64,000 bases of DNA from Xanthomonas melonis (GTDB lineage Bacteria; Pseudomonadota; Gammaproteobacteria; Xanthomonadales; Xanthomonadaceae), in NCBI RefSeq assembly GCF_020783655.1, contig NZ_JAJGQH010000004.1, positions 223,742 through 287,741 of the forward strand. The letters run 5' to 3'. Each line of letters starts with the position of its first letter. The first letter of the stretch is position 1. The notes beneath the pieces are model-generated. The model did no database searches. It saw only the letters and a program-made list of their open reading frames with translations, and had not been told where the DNA came from. A program made the position numbers and the translations under genes. Positions 11,328 to 21,841 of this stretch are shown here, piece after piece.

Positions 11328-14300
11328 TCAGTAGTCGTACGACACCGAGAACATGGCGTAGCGCGGCTGGGTGAAGAAGCGGCCGATATCGTAGGTATTG
11401 GACAACGTGAAGGCGTCGTCTTCCCAGGTGGAATCAACCTGCAGCGGCTTGCGCTCGTTGAAGATGTTGAAGGCCTGCAGGGTCATGGCGAGCTTGTTGC
11501 CCGCGAAGGCAGGACGGTAGGTCAGGCCCAGGTCGACGATCCTGGTCCAGGGAAGGCGCCCGGCATCTCCTGGACGCGAAGGCCGGCCGTTGCAGGTGTG
11601 GTACGCCGAACCGTAGCCCACCGGATCGCCGGCATCGGAATCTTCGCTGATGCCGTTGATGCTGACATAGCCCAGGCAGGACTTCGGTGTGCCGGACAAC
11701 ACGCGGATATTGCCGGCGAGCAACCATTCGGGGGCGATCTGGTACGAGCCGTAGATCTTGATCTGGTGCCGACGATCGTTGGCCAGGTAGCCGCCCGAAT
11801 ACCACATCAATGCGGCCGCATCCCAATCCTGTGTCTTGGACACATCGGTCTGGCCGATATCGGACTTGACCTGGCCTTCGGTATTGCCGAAGTTGCGCGA
11901 CCAGGTGTAGTCGATGCGGCCTTCCCACTTGCCATCGAACGGGTGTTGCAGGAAAAGATCCACCGCCAGATAGGTGCGCTTGGCCTTCTTGTCGAATCCC
12001 CAGTCCGACGGCGACATCGAGACCGCGGTGCGGCCGGACCCACTGAGGTTGGCCAGGCTGAAGGAGTTTGTTTCGCCGGGATTGAAGATGATGCAGCCGG
12101 GCACGTTGACGGTGCTGGGATCCACCCCGATCGCGGTCAACTTGGTACGCATCCGGTCGGCGTCGCAGACGTCGTCGATGGTGGTGCCCAGGGTGCGATA
12201 GGTGGCCTTGGCGCCAGTGACCCAGCTTTCGCCCAGTGTCTTGTCGAAGCCGAGCATGAACTCGTCCTGGTACATCGACTTCAGGTCGGTGGCGGCGATA
12301 CCCGCTGCGTCGGGTGCCTGACCGCACTCGAGGTTGGAAGAGACGATGTTGCCCGAACACGAGAACCCCGCGCTGGGATCCACTGCCACTGGCGTCAGTC
12401 CGGTCGGGTTGCCCTGCGCATCGATGCCGGAATAGGTGAAGTACTCGCGCGTGAACGTGGACGGCGATGCGCCGCGGATCGCCACGCTATTGGGAAGCGC
12501 CAGATAGTAACGGCCCGCGTTGCCATAGACTTTGAGCGAGGAGTCGCCGAACACGTCCCAGCTCACTCCCAGGCGCGGAGCCCACTGGTCGCCGCTGGTG
12601 ACATAAGGGGCGCCGACATCGTTGAAATTGGTGAACTTGTCGTTGCGGATGCCGAGTGTCAGCAGCAAGGTATCGCTGACTTGCCACTTGTCTTCGAGAA
12701 AATAGGCTTTCTGCTGCACAGACATGCTGGTCGCGGTGTTGAACACCGATTGATAGACGTAATACCCGTTGCCGCCGGCCGGACCCACTCCCAGCGATGC
12801 GCTGATCGGCGAGGTCGGACGGGAGGAGCGACCGTAGATCCAGCGGTAGCCGGGGCCGGTGGTGATCACTCCTTCGTTATTGGCGTTGAAATACATGTTG
12901 TCTACGCCCGCAGTCAGCGTGTGGCTGCCCAGGACGTATTCGAGGTCGATGCGCAGGCCACGGGTGGAGTTTTCGCCGTCGCGGGCCTGGCTGGAGGTCT
13001 GGTTGTTGCGGATCTCGCTACCACCGGTGATTGCTGGATCCTGCAGATTGGTATTGGTCAGCAGCGGTGCGGTACTGGGGTTGTTGCGGAAGTCGGTCTG
13101 ACGGCTCTTGCCGTAGGTGGCGCTCAGGGTCAGATCGTCGGTGATGTAGCTGGTGTACTTGCCGATGTAATAGCGGTCGTTGACCTTGATCGTATCGGCG
13201 AATGCGCCATTGGCCTCGCCTGGGACGCCCTCATAGCCAGTGAAATCGCTGTAAGCACCGGCCTCGCGGTAATTGTTCTTGACCCCGGTCAGTTCGAGGA
13301 TATTGCTGTCATTGATGTTCCAGTCGATCTTGGCGTAGACCTTCGGTTCATCGATGCGGTAGCTGTTGCGGCCGATCACCGGATCGTCCCGGCGTGCAGT
13401 GGAAACGCCTTCGCTGCGTTCCTGCTCTGCGGCAACGAACACGAACAGGCGATCCTCGATCAGCGGGCCGCCGCCATAGACGCTGTAGACCGTGTTCCAA
13501 AAAGTGTCGTCCTTTCGACTACGGTAAAGAGTGCCGGGCAGGCTTTCATCGCTGTATTCGTAGCCGGCAGGTGGGGCGGTATCCGGATAGAAGACATTCT
13601 TGTACTCACTGGATAGCGACTTCGGGCGCCACAGGACCTGTGCGCCGAAATGCCATTCGTTGGTGCCACGCTTGCCGACCTGGCTGAGCACGCCGCCTGC
13701 AGAGCGGCCATACCGAGCGCTATATCCGCCGGTGTAGGTCTCCTGTTGATCGATGGCGCCGAACGGAAGGGTCACGCCGCCGATATTGGAAAGCGGATTG
13801 GAGCTGAGGTAGCCATTGAGGTAGTAAGCGTTTTCGGTGACGCCGGCGCCGCCGAACGAAATGGCATTGCCGAAATAGCCGCTGCCTTGTACGGCACCGG
13901 GCGACAGCAGGGCGATGGCCTCGCCGGAACGTGCCAGCGGCAGGCGCTGCAATTGCTCGGCGGTGATCACGGTACGCGAAGCGGTGGCGGAGACATCCAC
14001 TGGCGAGATGTTCTTGCCGGTCACCGTGATGGTGCCCAGGGTGGCGGTATCGCCGGATGCGTCGCTACCGCCGAAGGACACGTCGGTGCCGGCGCCTACG
14101 CGCAGGGCGATGTTCCGACGCGTCTCCGCTGCCTGGCCTTCCCGTTGCAGGGTGACGGTGTACGTGCCGACCGGGAGATTGCCGATCGCGTAACGTCCAT
14201 TGGCGTCGACCGTGGCTGAGCGGGTGAAGCCGGTATCGCTCTGTGCGGTCACGGTGGCTCCGCTGTTGCCGGGCGCGTTTCCATAGATGCCGGCAGTGGT

Positions 14301-14438
14301 GCTTTGCGCCGCTGCAGGACCAATAGTCAGGACCCCCACCGCTCCACCGAGCGCAAGTGCAAGCACACTGATCCGCGCCAGGCGTGAACGCGAAGGCGGT
14401 CGAGAACAACGTAACGAAACCGGGTGGGCAATCATCAT
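11328..14438 (-). CDS. TonB-dependent receptor, Oar type
   Basis: A 1036-residue outer-membrane receptor. A signal peptide ends near residue 44 (PAAAQS). A carboxypeptidase-regulatory-like beta sandwich follows at about 50-125 (GIYGNAP, VDANGRYAIGNLPVGTYTVTL), then a plug (about 145-270, with SRTVITAEQLQRLPL and GGAGVTENAYYLNG). A long beta barrel ends in the aromatic residue of SVSYDY. The N-terminal Ig-like domain plus TonB-type barrel is the Oar architecture; substrates in this group include peptides or proteins in some bacteria. It is paralogous to the receptor at 52128. Double ATG at 14435/14438 after GGAGAGAG. The substrate cannot be predicted. Confidence 0.9.
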   Translation of the reverse strand: MMIAHPVSLRCSRPPSRSRLARISVLALALGGAVGVLTIGPAAAQSTTAGIYGNAPGNSGATVTAQSDTGFTRSATVDANGRYAIGNLPVGTYTVTLQREGQAAETRRNIALRVGAGTDVSFGGSDASGDTATLGTITVTGKNISPVDVSATASRTVITAEQLQRLPLARSGEAIALLSPGAVQGSGYFGNAISFGGAGVTENAYYLNGYLSSNPLSNIGGVTLPFGAIDQQETYTGGYSARYGRSAGGVLSQVGKRGTNEWHFGAQVLWRPKSLSSEYKNVFYPDTAPPAGYEYSDESLPGTLYRSRKDDTFWNTVYSVYGGGPLIEDRLFVFVAAEQERSEGVSTARRDDPVIGRNSYRIDEPKVYAKIDWNINDSNILELTGVKNNYREAGAYSDFTGYEGVPGEANGAFADTIKVNDRYYIGKYTSYITDDLTLSATYGKSRQTDFRNNPSTAPLLTNTNLQDPAITGGSEIRNNQTSSQARDGENSTRGLRIDLEYVLGSHTLTAGVDNMYFNANNEGVITTGPGYRWIYGRSSRPTSPISASLGVGPAGGNGYYVYQSVFNTATSMSVQQKAYFLEDKWQVSDTLLLTLGIRNDKFTNFNDVGAPYVTSGDQWAPRLGVSWDVFGDSSLKVYGNAGRYYLALPNSVAIRGASPSTFTREYFTYSGIDAQGNPTGLTPVAVDPSAGFSCSGNIVSSNLECGQAPDAAGIAATDLKSMYQDEFMLGFDKTLGESWVTGAKATYRTLGTTIDDVCDADRMRTKLTAIGVDPSTVNVPGCIIFNPGETNSFSLANLSGSGRTAVSMSPSDWGFDKKAKRTYLAVDLFLQHPFDGKWEGRIDYTWSRNFGNTEGQVKSDIGQTDVSKTQDWDAAALMWYSGGYLANDRRHQIKIYGSYQIAPEWLLAGNIRVLSGTPKSCLGYVSINGISEDSDAGDPVGYGSAYHTCNGRPSRPGDAGRLPWTRIVDLGLTYRPAFAGNKLAMTLQAFNIFNERKPLQVDSTWEDDAFTLSNTYDIGRFFTQPRYAMFSVSYDY

Positions 14439-14741
14439 CTCTCTCCAGATGGGCGCCGTTACGAAATGTGACGGTGCGCTGACAATCGATCCTAGAGAGA
14501 GGCAGAGCCTGCTTAAAGAATGATTTCTCTAAATTTCATGTTTTTTTAAGCACAAAAGCCAATAACTGCCTATTCATAATATCTATTCGTGACTTAGGGC
14601 ACTTGTAGGTTACCTGCCTTTCAGTATCTGGTCGGCTCGTTGGCGCAGGAGGCCGCTTGCCAAGCCACACTAACGAAACTGCCCTCAAAAGAGGGCAGTT
14701 CGAGCAAGGTCACGACATCTTCGAGCGTGTTGCCAACCGCC
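14439..14741. promoter_or_regulatory. Promoter region of the Oar-type receptor
   Basis: The 5' side of the receptor is unusually AT-rich for this genome at 14518-14600, with a T7 run and TATTCATAATATCT. Such islands often mark promoters in high-GC genomes. I cannot assign a -35/-10 pair with confidence. The hairpin at 14677-14700 belongs to the opposite end of the gap. Confidence 0.4.
14677..14700 (-). terminator. Terminator of the SIMPL-domain gene
   Basis: Perfect 10-bp arms, AACTGCCCTC and GAGGGCAGTT, surround an AAAA loop. On the minus strand the hairpin is followed by TTCG rather than a long U-tract. It lies 42 bp past the stop of the gene ending at 14742. Confidence 0.65.
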
Positions 14742-15476
14742 TCAACGTCCCAATTCGAACGTCACATCCAGGTTGATCGACAAGGTGCTCTCGCCTGGGG
14801 CTACCGGCGTATCCATTTCGGCCTTGGCCGAGCGCATCGAGGCGGCCATCATCATCGGGCGGGCGCCGCCACCGCTGCGCCCCTCGGAGATGCTCACGAT
14901 GCGGCGCACCTTCAGGCCCAGCGACTTGGCATAGGTCTCGGCGCGGGCCTGGGCCTTCTTCAGCGCGGCGGTGCGGGCTTCGTCATACACCGGTTCGGGC
15001 TGGTCGATCGAGAAGCTGGGGCCGTTGATGTCGTTGGCGCCGTTGGCGACCAGGGCGTCGAGCACCTTGCCCAGCTTGGCGATGTCGCGCACCTTCAGGC
15101 TGACGGTGTTGCTGGCCTGGTAGCCGTTGATCTTCGGCGCTTCGTTTTCCTTGTAGGTGTACTGCGGGCTGAGGTTGATGCCACTGGTCTGCACATCCTT
15201 GTCGGCAATGCCGGCCGCCTTCACCGCGCTCATGACCTTGCTCATCTGTTCGGCGTTCTGGCGCATGGCGGCGTTGCCGTCGGCGGCCTGGGTGACCACG
15301 CCCGCGGACAGCGTGGCGATGTCCGGCACGCGCTTGGCCTCGGCCTCGGCCGAGACGTTGAGCAGGGTGCCGTCGTTGGGAAGGGCGTAGCTCGGCGCAG
15401 GTTGGGCGTGGGCGGTCATGGCGGTTCCGGCGGCGAGGGACAGGGCCAGCAGCAATGGCTTGAGGGTGGTACGCAT
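14742..15476 (-). CDS. SIMPL (DUF541) domain periplasmic protein
   Basis: A 244-residue exported protein. The signal peptide ([18 protein letters not shown]) cleaves near residue 24. The remainder is one SIMPL/DUF541 domain, with [22 protein letters not shown] at its start and [22 protein letters not shown] late in the sequence. E. coli YggE is a related protein linked to oxidative-stress protection, and the eukaryotic namesake binds IRAK; the biochemical role is unknown. It is monocistronic, with its own terminator, and diverges from maf. Confidence 0.85.
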   Translation of the reverse strand: MRTTLKPLLLALSLAAGTAMTAHAQPAPSYALPNDGTLLNVSAEAEAKRVPDIATLSAGVVTQAADGNAAMRQNAEQMSKVMSAVKAAGIADKDVQTSGINLSPQYTYKENEAPKINGYQASNTVSLKVRDIAKLGKVLDALVANGANDINGPSFSIDQPEPVYDEARTAALKKAQARAETYAKSLGLKVRRIVSISEGRSGGGARPMMMAASMRSAKAEMDTPVAPGESTLSINLDVTFELGR

Positions 15477-15605
15477 GGGATCTCCTTGTCTGTGTCACGA
15501 GCGTGTTGGGGCATCGATGAACATGTTGTGAGTCGGACCCGGGCCGGCCGCGCTGCGCGTCCGCGAAGCGAGCGGGCGAGTGCGGGCAACAGGTATGCTG
15601 GGCGG

Positions 15606-16178
15606 ATGCTCTATCTCGCCTCCCGTTCGCCACGCCGACAAGAACTCCTGCAGCGTCTCGACGTGCCTTTCCATACCCTGGAACTGGACGTGCCCGAGCT
15701 GCGCGCGCCGGGCGAATCGCCTGACCAGTATGTGCAGCGCGTGGCGCTGGACAAGGCGCGTTTCGGCCTTGCGCAGGTGCAGGCCCGCGACCCCGATGCG
15801 ATCGTGCTGGGCTCCGATACCGAAGTGGTGCTGGGCGATCGGGTGTTCGGCAAGCCGGCCGATGTGGACGATGCGATCGCCATGCTGCGCATGTTGTCCG
15901 GGCGCACCCACCAGGTACTCACGGCGGTGGTCCTAGTCTGCGCACAGCGCGCCCCGGCGCAGGCGTTGGTGGTGTCGGAGGTGACCTTCGCCATGCTGGA
16001 CGACGCGCAGATCGCTGCATACGCGGCCTGTGGCGAGCCGATGGGCAAGGCCGGCGCGTACGCGATCCAGGGCCGTGCGGAAGGCTTCATCACCCATCTG
16101 TCCGGTAGCTACTCCGGCGTGATGGGATTGCCGTTGTTTCACACCTCGCAGTTGCTCACAGCCTTCGGAGCGCATTAG
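15606..16178 (+). CDS. maf: Maf-like nucleoside triphosphate pyrophosphatase
   Basis: A 190-residue Maf/YhdE family enzyme, which hydrolyses dTTP, UTP or modified nucleotides to monophosphates. The N-terminal phosphate-binding motif [12 protein letters not shown] is intact, followed by [17 protein letters not shown] and the active-site loop [15 protein letters not shown] near the end. It abuts rng with no spacer (stop 16176-16178, next ATG 16179), so the two are almost certainly co-transcribed, as yhdE-rng are in E. coli. Confidence 0.93.
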   Translation: MLYLASRSPRRQELLQRLDVPFHTLELDVPELRAPGESPDQYVQRVALDKARFGLAQVQARDPDAIVLGSDTEVVLGDRVFGKPADVDDAIAMLRMLSGRTHQVLTAVVLVCAQRAPAQALVVSEVTFAMLDDAQIAAYAACGEPMGKAGAYAIQGRAEGFITHLSGSYSGVMGLPLFHTSQLLTAFGAH

Positions 16179-17678
16179 ATGTCGGAAGAGATTTTGGTCA
16201 ACGTCACCCCGCGCGAGACTCGCGTGGCGGTGATCGAGAACGGCATGCTGCAGGAACTGCATATCGAGCGCGGCTGGCGCCGGGGCGTGGTCGGCAACAT
16301 CTACAAGGGCAAGGTGCAGCGGGTGATGCCGGGCATGCAGGCGGCCTTCGTCGAAGTGGGGCTGGAGCGGGCTGCGTTCCTGCACGCCAACGACGTGGTG
16401 CGGCCGGTGCCGGCACCGGCAAGCGTGGTCGACACCGAGGAAACCCCGCTCCCGCCACCGCCGGCGACGTCGGTGCCCATTGTCGAACTGTTGCGCGATG
16501 GCCAGGACATCGTGGTGCAGGTGGTCAAGGATCCGATCGGCACCAAGGGTGCGCGCCTGACCACCCAGATCAGCATCCCATCGCGCTATCTGGTGCTGCT
16601 GCCGCAGTCCAAGGTCGTGGGGGTTTCGGCGCGGATCGAGGACGAGGCGGAGCGGTTGCGCCTGAAGACCATCGTCAGCGAGGTCTCGGCCCAGCACGGC
16701 GGCTTCGGCTACATCATCCGCACCAACGCCGAGGGCCAGCCGGCCGAAGCGCTGGCCGAGGACATCGCCTATCTGTCGCGGGTCTGGAACGTGGTCGAGC
16801 GACGCGGCCGCGAAGGCCAGCCGTGCAGCATCATCTACGAAGACCTGAGCCTGCCGCTGCGTGCGGTGCGCGACCTGATCCGCCGCGACGTGGAAAAGGT
16901 CAAGGTCGATTCCAACGAGACCTTCGTGCAGTTGCAGGCGTTCGTGGCCAAGTACATGCCGGTGCTGGCCGAGCGCCTGGAGCTGTACACCGGCGACCGG
17001 CCGATCTTCGACCTGTACGGTGTCGAGGACGAGATCGGGCGTGCACTGAACAAGCAGGTGCCGCTGAAGTCCGGCGGCTATCTGGTGATCGACCAGACCG
17101 AGGCGATGACCACCATCGACGTCAATACCGGCTCGTTCGTGGGGCAGCGCAATCTGGAAGAAACCGTGTTCCGTACCAACCTGGAAGCGGCGCAGGCGGT
17201 GGCGCGGCAACTGCGGCTGCGCAATCTGGGCGGCATCATCATCATCGACTTCATCGACATGGACGATGCGGAGCATCGCCGCCAGGTGCTGCGCACCCTG
17301 GAAAAGGCGCTGGCGCGCGACCACGCCAAGACCACCGTGTACGAGTTCTCGCCGCTGGGTCTGGTAGAGATGACCCGCAAGCGCACGGTCGAAAGCCTGG
17401 AGCGGCAGCTGTCGGAAACCTGCGGCCACTGCGGCGGGCGCGGCACCATCAAGACCGCCGAGACGGTGACCTACGAGATCTTCCGCGAGATCACCCGCGC
17501 AGTGCGCCAGTTCGACGCCGCCCGGCTGCTGGTGATCGCCTCGTCCAAGGTGGTGGCGCGCATCACCGACGAGGAATCGGCGGCAGTGGCCGAGCTCGAA
17601 GAGTTCCTCGGCAAGAGCATCCGCTTCCAGTCCGACGACCAGTATCTGCAGGAGCAGTTCGATGTGGTGTTGCTGTGA
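16179..17678 (+). CDS. rng: Ribonuclease G
   Basis: RNase E/G-family endonuclease that matures the 5' end of 16S rRNA and decays some mRNAs. The 499-residue length fits RNase G and lacks the long RNase E scaffold. An S1 domain covers about residues 36-130. The catalytic Asp motifs follow in TTIDVNTGSF and IIIDFIDMDDAEH. The zinc-link CxxC is in SETCGHCGGRGT. It lies between maf and yhdP, the enterobacterial order. Confidence 0.96.
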   Translation: MSEEILVNVTPRETRVAVIENGMLQELHIERGWRRGVVGNIYKGKVQRVMPGMQAAFVEVGLERAAFLHANDVVRPVPAPASVVDTEETPLPPPPATSVPIVELLRDGQDIVVQVVKDPIGTKGARLTTQISIPSRYLVLLPQSKVVGVSARIEDEAERLRLKTIVSEVSAQHGGFGYIIRTNAEGQPAEALAEDIAYLSRVWNVVERRGREGQPCSIIYEDLSLPLRAVRDLIRRDVEKVKVDSNETFVQLQAFVAKYMPVLAERLELYTGDRPIFDLYGVEDEIGRALNKQVPLKSGGYLVIDQTEAMTTIDVNTGSFVGQRNLEETVFRTNLEAAQAVARQLRLRNLGGIIIIDFIDMDDAEHRRQVLRTLEKALARDHAKTTVYEFSPLGLVEMTRKRTVESLERQLSETCGHCGGRGTIKTAETVTYEIFREITRAVRQFDAARLLVIASSKVVARITDEESAAVAELEEFLGKSIRFQSDDQYLQEQFDVVLL

Positions 17679-17683
17679 GGCCG

Positions 17684-17712
17684 GGATTGGGGAGTCGGGA
17701 TTCGGGATTTGT
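17684..17712. repeat. GGGATTC-type heptad repeats after rng
   Basis: Imperfect GGGATTG, GGAGTCG, GGATTCG, GGGATTT units follow the rng stop. A short inverted counterpart (CCCGAATCTCCAATGCCC) lies at about 17786-17803. Together they could form a hairpin between rng and yhdP. Confidence 0.6.
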
Positions 17713-17818
17713 AAAAGCCGGCGCCGCCATGATGTGCGGCCAGCAGGAGCGTTGACGTTACCGTGCTCGGACACGCTGTAACCAAACCCGAATCTCCAAT
17801 GCCCAGTCCCCGCCCCTG

Positions 17819-20800
17819 ATGCCCACCCCGTTGCGCCGTCGCCTCCGCCTGTTCCGCCGCTATGCGATCACTGCCGCCGCGCTGGCGGTGGTGGCGATCG
17901 CGTTGCTGGTGGGCGCGGTCAGCCAGGTGTTGCCGCTGGCCGAACAGCGGCCACAGCAGGTCGCCGACTGGCTGAGCCAGCGCGCGGGGCAGCCGATCGC
18001 CTTCGATCGCCTGGACACCGAATGGACACGCCGCGGTCCGCTGCTGCGGCTGGACGGGCTGCGTATCGGGCCCCATGGCGAGGTGCGGGTGGGGCAGGCG
18101 GAGATCCTGCTGGCGATGTATGCGGGCCTGCTGCCGGGGCATTCGTTGACCGAAGTGCGCCTGCGGGGGCTGGCGCTGACCCTGCAGCGCAGCGACGACG
18201 GCGTCTGGTCGGTGCAGGGGCTGCCGAGCGGCAAGGGCTCCGATCCGCTGGAGGCGCTACGTCGCCTGGGCGAGATCCAGGTGGCCGAAGCGCGCCTGCA
18301 GGTGCGGGCGCCGTCGATCGGGGTGGAGACCACGCTGCCGCGCATCGACCTGCGTCTGCGCGTCAGCGGTTCGACCGTGCAGGTAGGCAGCCGCAGCTGG
18401 ATCGATCTCGGGCACGCACCGCTGACCGCGGTGCTGGAATTCGACCGCGAGAGCGGGGATGGCAATGCGTACGCGAAGGCCGATCCGGCCGATCTGTCGG
18501 CATGGGCGCCGTTGCTGCAGGTCGGCGGCATGCGTGTCGAAGGTGCCGGCGGCCGGCTGCAGGCCTGGGCACGGCTGCGCGCACGCCGCGTTGCCGAGGT
18601 GATCGTGGACACCGACCTCACCCAACTGCAACTGTCCGGTGCCGCCTTGCCGGACGAGACCGCCCGACGCACGCTGCGCTGGGAACGGCTGCAGGCGCGC
18701 GCGCGCTGGCAGAGCATCGACGGCGGTTGGCGGCTGGATGTGCCGGTGCTGCGGCTGGGCGATGCAGCGACGCCGCAGCGGCTGGACGGCCTGAGCATCG
18801 CCGGTGGGCGTCGCTATGCGGTGACCGCCCGGCAGGCGGATGTGTCCGGCCTGATCGCCGCCGCCGCCCTCAGCGACCAGATGTCGCCGGGCCTGCGGCG
18901 CTGGCTGACCCTGTCCAGGCCGCAGCTGCGGGTCGCCGACCTGCAGATCGCCGGCGAGCGGGACGGCCCGGTGCGCGCGCAGGGCCGCATCGACGACCTC
19001 GGTTTCCTGCCGGTCGGCAATGCGCCGGGCATCAGCGGCCTGCGCGGTCGCGTCGATGGCGACGCGCAGGGCGGCGAACTGGAAACCGCCGCCGATGCCA
19101 CGGTGCGCTTCGATTGGCCGACCGGCTTCGGCGTGGTGCACCAGATCCGGCTGGCCGGCAAGATCGTCGGCTGGCGCGAAGGCGCCGGCTGGCAGGTCGC
19201 CACCCCGGCCCTGCGCGTGCAGGCCAGCGACTACGGCGCCAACGTGCGCGGGGGCCTGTGGTTCCAGAACGACGGCAGCCGCCCGCGCATGCAGCTGGCC
19301 GCGCAGCTCGACGATGTGGCGCTGCCGGTGGCGCGCAAGTTCTGGATCCGCTCGAAGATGAGCAAGGCGGCCATCGACTGGCTGGACATGGCGGTGGCCG
19401 GCGGCGTGGTCGCTGGCGGCACCGGGCTGGTCAGCGGCGATCTGGACGACTGGCCGTTCGACAACAACGACGGGCGTTTCGAGGCCTTTGGCCACATCCG
19501 CGATGGCGTGATCCGCTTCCAGCCGGACTGGCCGGCGATGCAACAGGTGCAGGCCGACCTGAGCTTCATCGGCAACGGCTTCTCGCTGCAGGGCCAGGGC
19601 GACCTCGCTGGCACCCCGATCGCCCAGATGGAGGCGGGCATCCCCAGTTTCGCCACCTCCGAGCTCTACGTGCGCGCCTCCACCCGCGCCGACGCCGCGC
19701 AACTGTTGGGCATGTTGCGGCAGAGCCCGTTGGAACGTCGCTATGGCGACACCTTGCGCAATCTCACCGTCTCCGGCCCGGCCGCGGTGAGCTTCGATCT
19801 GTTGCGCCCCCTGCGCACGCAAGGCGTGGGCGGTCACCTGCAGGGTACGGTCGCACTGCAGGGCGCCAGACTGGCCGATGCACGCTGGAACCTGGCCTTC
19901 GACCAGGTCAGCGGGCAGACCACCTACCGCGATACCGGCTTTGCGGCCGAGCAGTTGAGCGTGCAGCACCAGGGCCGCAGCGGTGAGCTGGCGTTGCGTG
20001 CGGGCGCGTTCGTGGAGGATCCCGGGCAGGCATTCGAAGCGCGGCTCAAGGCCACCCTGGATGCCAGGGAACTGTTTGACCGCGCGCCGCAGATGGCATG
20101 GCTGCGCCCCTATGTGCATGGCAGCGCGCCGTGGCAGGTGGGCGTGGATGTGCCGCTACCGACGCCAGGCCAGTCCGAGGCGCAGGCGCTGCTGACCCTG
20201 CGCTCGGATCTGGTCGGCACCACGCTGGATCTGCCGGCGCCGCTGGACAAACCCGCGCCCCGGCCGTTGGACACCCAGGTCAAGGTGGCCCTGCCGGTCG
20301 GCGACGGCGATATCGACGTGGCCTTCGGCAAGCTGGTGGCACTCAAGGCCAGCAGCCAGGGCGGGCAGACCGGCGTGCGCGTGGTGATGGGGACCGATAC
20401 GGTGACCGAGCGCCCGCCCGCCAACGGCTTGGTGGTGACCGGCCGCACGGCGTCGCTGGATGCGATCGACTGGATCGGCCTGGCGCGCAGCGGCAGCGAC
20501 CCGGAGATGCCGCCGCTGCCGGGTCAGCCGGCAACGCCGAAAAAGGACGCCCTGCCGCTGCAGCAGGTGGACGTGCAGGCCGACAGGCTGCTGATGATCG
20601 GCGGGGTGTTCCCGCAGACCCGGCTGCGTCTGCGCCCGACCCGCGATTCCGTGGCGGTGACCCTGAACGGCCCGTCCCTGGCCGGCCAGCTCAGCGTGCC
20701 CAATCTGGAGGGCGGGGTGGTGCAGGGCAAGCTCACCACCGTCCACTGGCAGCCGGTGGCGGAGGCGCCGATGCCCGCGGTGCCCGAGCCCGGCGACCCG

Positions 20801-21721
20801 CTGGCCGGTGCGTTGCCGGAACCGGCGCGGCGTGCGGTGGCCGACTTCGACTCGGTGTCGATCCCGCCACTGGCGCTGGATATCGACGACCTGCAGGTGG
20901 GCAAGATGACCCTGGGCGCCGCCACCCTGCGCAGCAGCCGGCTCACCGACGGCATGCAGGTGGATCAATTGCAGCTGCGTTCGAACGATCAGAGCATCGG
21001 CCTGACCGGGGCCTGGCGCGGCAAGGGCGAGGCGGCCAGCACGCGGCTGTCGGCGCGGGTGGATAGCCGCAACCTGGGCAACCTGCTGCAGAACCTCACC
21101 CTGGGCGGCCAGTTGCGCGGTGGCGAGGGGCAGCTGGAACTCAATGCCGGCTGGCAGGGCTCGCCGACCGGTTTTGCGCTGGGCTCGCTGGAAGGCAATC
21201 TGAAGGTCGATGTCCGTAACGGTCAGCTGCTCGAGGTGGAACCCGGCGCCGGCCGTGTGCTGGGGCTGCTCAGCGTGGCGCAGCTGCCGCGCCGGCTGAT
21301 GTTCGATTTCCGCGACTTCTTCTCCAAGGGCCTGGCGTTCAACACACTGGGCGGCGAGGTGCGCTTCGGCGACGGCTTCGCACGGACCGATGCGATCCGC
21401 ATCGCCGGCCCGGCCGCCGATATCGCCATCCGTGGCCAGACCGATCTGCGCGCGCAGACCTTCGACCAGACCGTGGACGTCAATCCCAAGGCCGGCAACC
21501 TGCTGGCCGTGGTCGGCGCGGTGGCGGGCGGGCCGGTGGGCGCGGCCGTGGGTGCGGCCGCCAATGCCGTGCTGGGCAAGCCGCTGGGCGCGATCGGTGC
21601 CAAGACCTACCACGTCACCGGGCCATGGAAGGACCCGCAGGTGGACGTGGTCGAGCGCGAACGCGAGCGTGCGCCGAGCAAGCCGGCGCCCACCGGCAGG
21701 CCTGCCGTACCACCACGCTGA
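17819..21721 (+). CDS. yhdP: YhdP family (AsmA-like) envelope protein
   Basis: A 1300-residue protein with one N-terminal membrane helix (about residues 15-40: AITAAALAVVAIALLVGAVSQV). The rest is a long periplasmic region of repeating beta structure, matching the YhdP/DUF3971 and AsmA-C families. In E. coli, YhdP, TamB and YdbH are redundant bridge-like proteins moving phospholipid to the outer membrane. The length and position between rng and tldD match yhdP. The C-terminal AsmA2 segment includes GAGRVLGLLSVAQLPRR. A Pro/Arg-rich tail ends the protein. Confidence 0.92.
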   Translation: MPTPLRRRLRLFRRYAITAAALAVVAIALLVGAVSQVLPLAEQRPQQVADWLSQRAGQPIAFDRLDTEWTRRGPLLRLDGLRIGPHGEVRVGQAEILLAMYAGLLPGHSLTEVRLRGLALTLQRSDDGVWSVQGLPSGKGSDPLEALRRLGEIQVAEARLQVRAPSIGVETTLPRIDLRLRVSGSTVQVGSRSWIDLGHAPLTAVLEFDRESGDGNAYAKADPADLSAWAPLLQVGGMRVEGAGGRLQAWARLRARRVAEVIVDTDLTQLQLSGAALPDETARRTLRWERLQARARWQSIDGGWRLDVPVLRLGDAATPQRLDGLSIAGGRRYAVTARQADVSGLIAAAALSDQMSPGLRRWLTLSRPQLRVADLQIAGERDGPVRAQGRIDDLGFLPVGNAPGISGLRGRVDGDAQGGELETAADATVRFDWPTGFGVVHQIRLAGKIVGWREGAGWQVATPALRVQASDYGANVRGGLWFQNDGSRPRMQLAAQLDDVALPVARKFWIRSKMSKAAIDWLDMAVAGGVVAGGTGLVSGDLDDWPFDNNDGRFEAFGHIRDGVIRFQPDWPAMQQVQADLSFIGNGFSLQGQGDLAGTPIAQMEAGIPSFATSELYVRASTRADAAQLLGMLRQSPLERRYGDTLRNLTVSGPAAVSFDLLRPLRTQGVGGHLQGTVALQGARLADARWNLAFDQVSGQTTYRDTGFAAEQLSVQHQGRSGELALRAGAFVEDPGQAFEARLKATLDARELFDRAPQMAWLRPYVHGSAPWQVGVDVPLPTPGQSEAQALLTLRSDLVGTTLDLPAPLDKPAPRPLDTQVKVALPVGDGDIDVAFGKLVALKASSQGGQTGVRVVMGTDTVTERPPANGLVVTGRTASLDAIDWIGLARSGSDPEMPPLPGQPATPKKDALPLQQVDVQADRLLMIGGVFPQTRLRLRPTRDSVAVTLNGPSLAGQLSVPNLEGGVVQGKLTTVHWQPVAEAPMPAVPEPGDPLAGALPEPARRAVADFDSVSIPPLALDIDDLQVGKMTLGAATLRSSRLTDGMQVDQLQLRSNDQSIGLTGAWRGKGEAASTRLSARVDSRNLGNLLQNLTLGGQLRGGEGQLELNAGWQGSPTGFALGSLEGNLKVDVRNGQLLEVEPGAGRVLGLLSVAQLPRRLMFDFRDFFSKGLAFNTLGGEVRFGDGFARTDAIRIAGPAADIAIRGQTDLRAQTFDQTVDVNPKAGNLLAVVGAVAGGPVGAAVGAAANAVLGKPLGAIGAKTYHVTGPWKDPQVDVVERERERAPSKPAPTGRPAVPPR

Positions 21722-21841
21722 CCCGCGCATGCCGCAGCCTCATGGCCGCCGGCGCGCACGGACCGCGCGAGCAGTGATCGCCGCGCCGCCGATTCAGCCG
21801 CACGACTTGTCTCCCCGGCGCGCGGGCCCCATCCTGACCGC

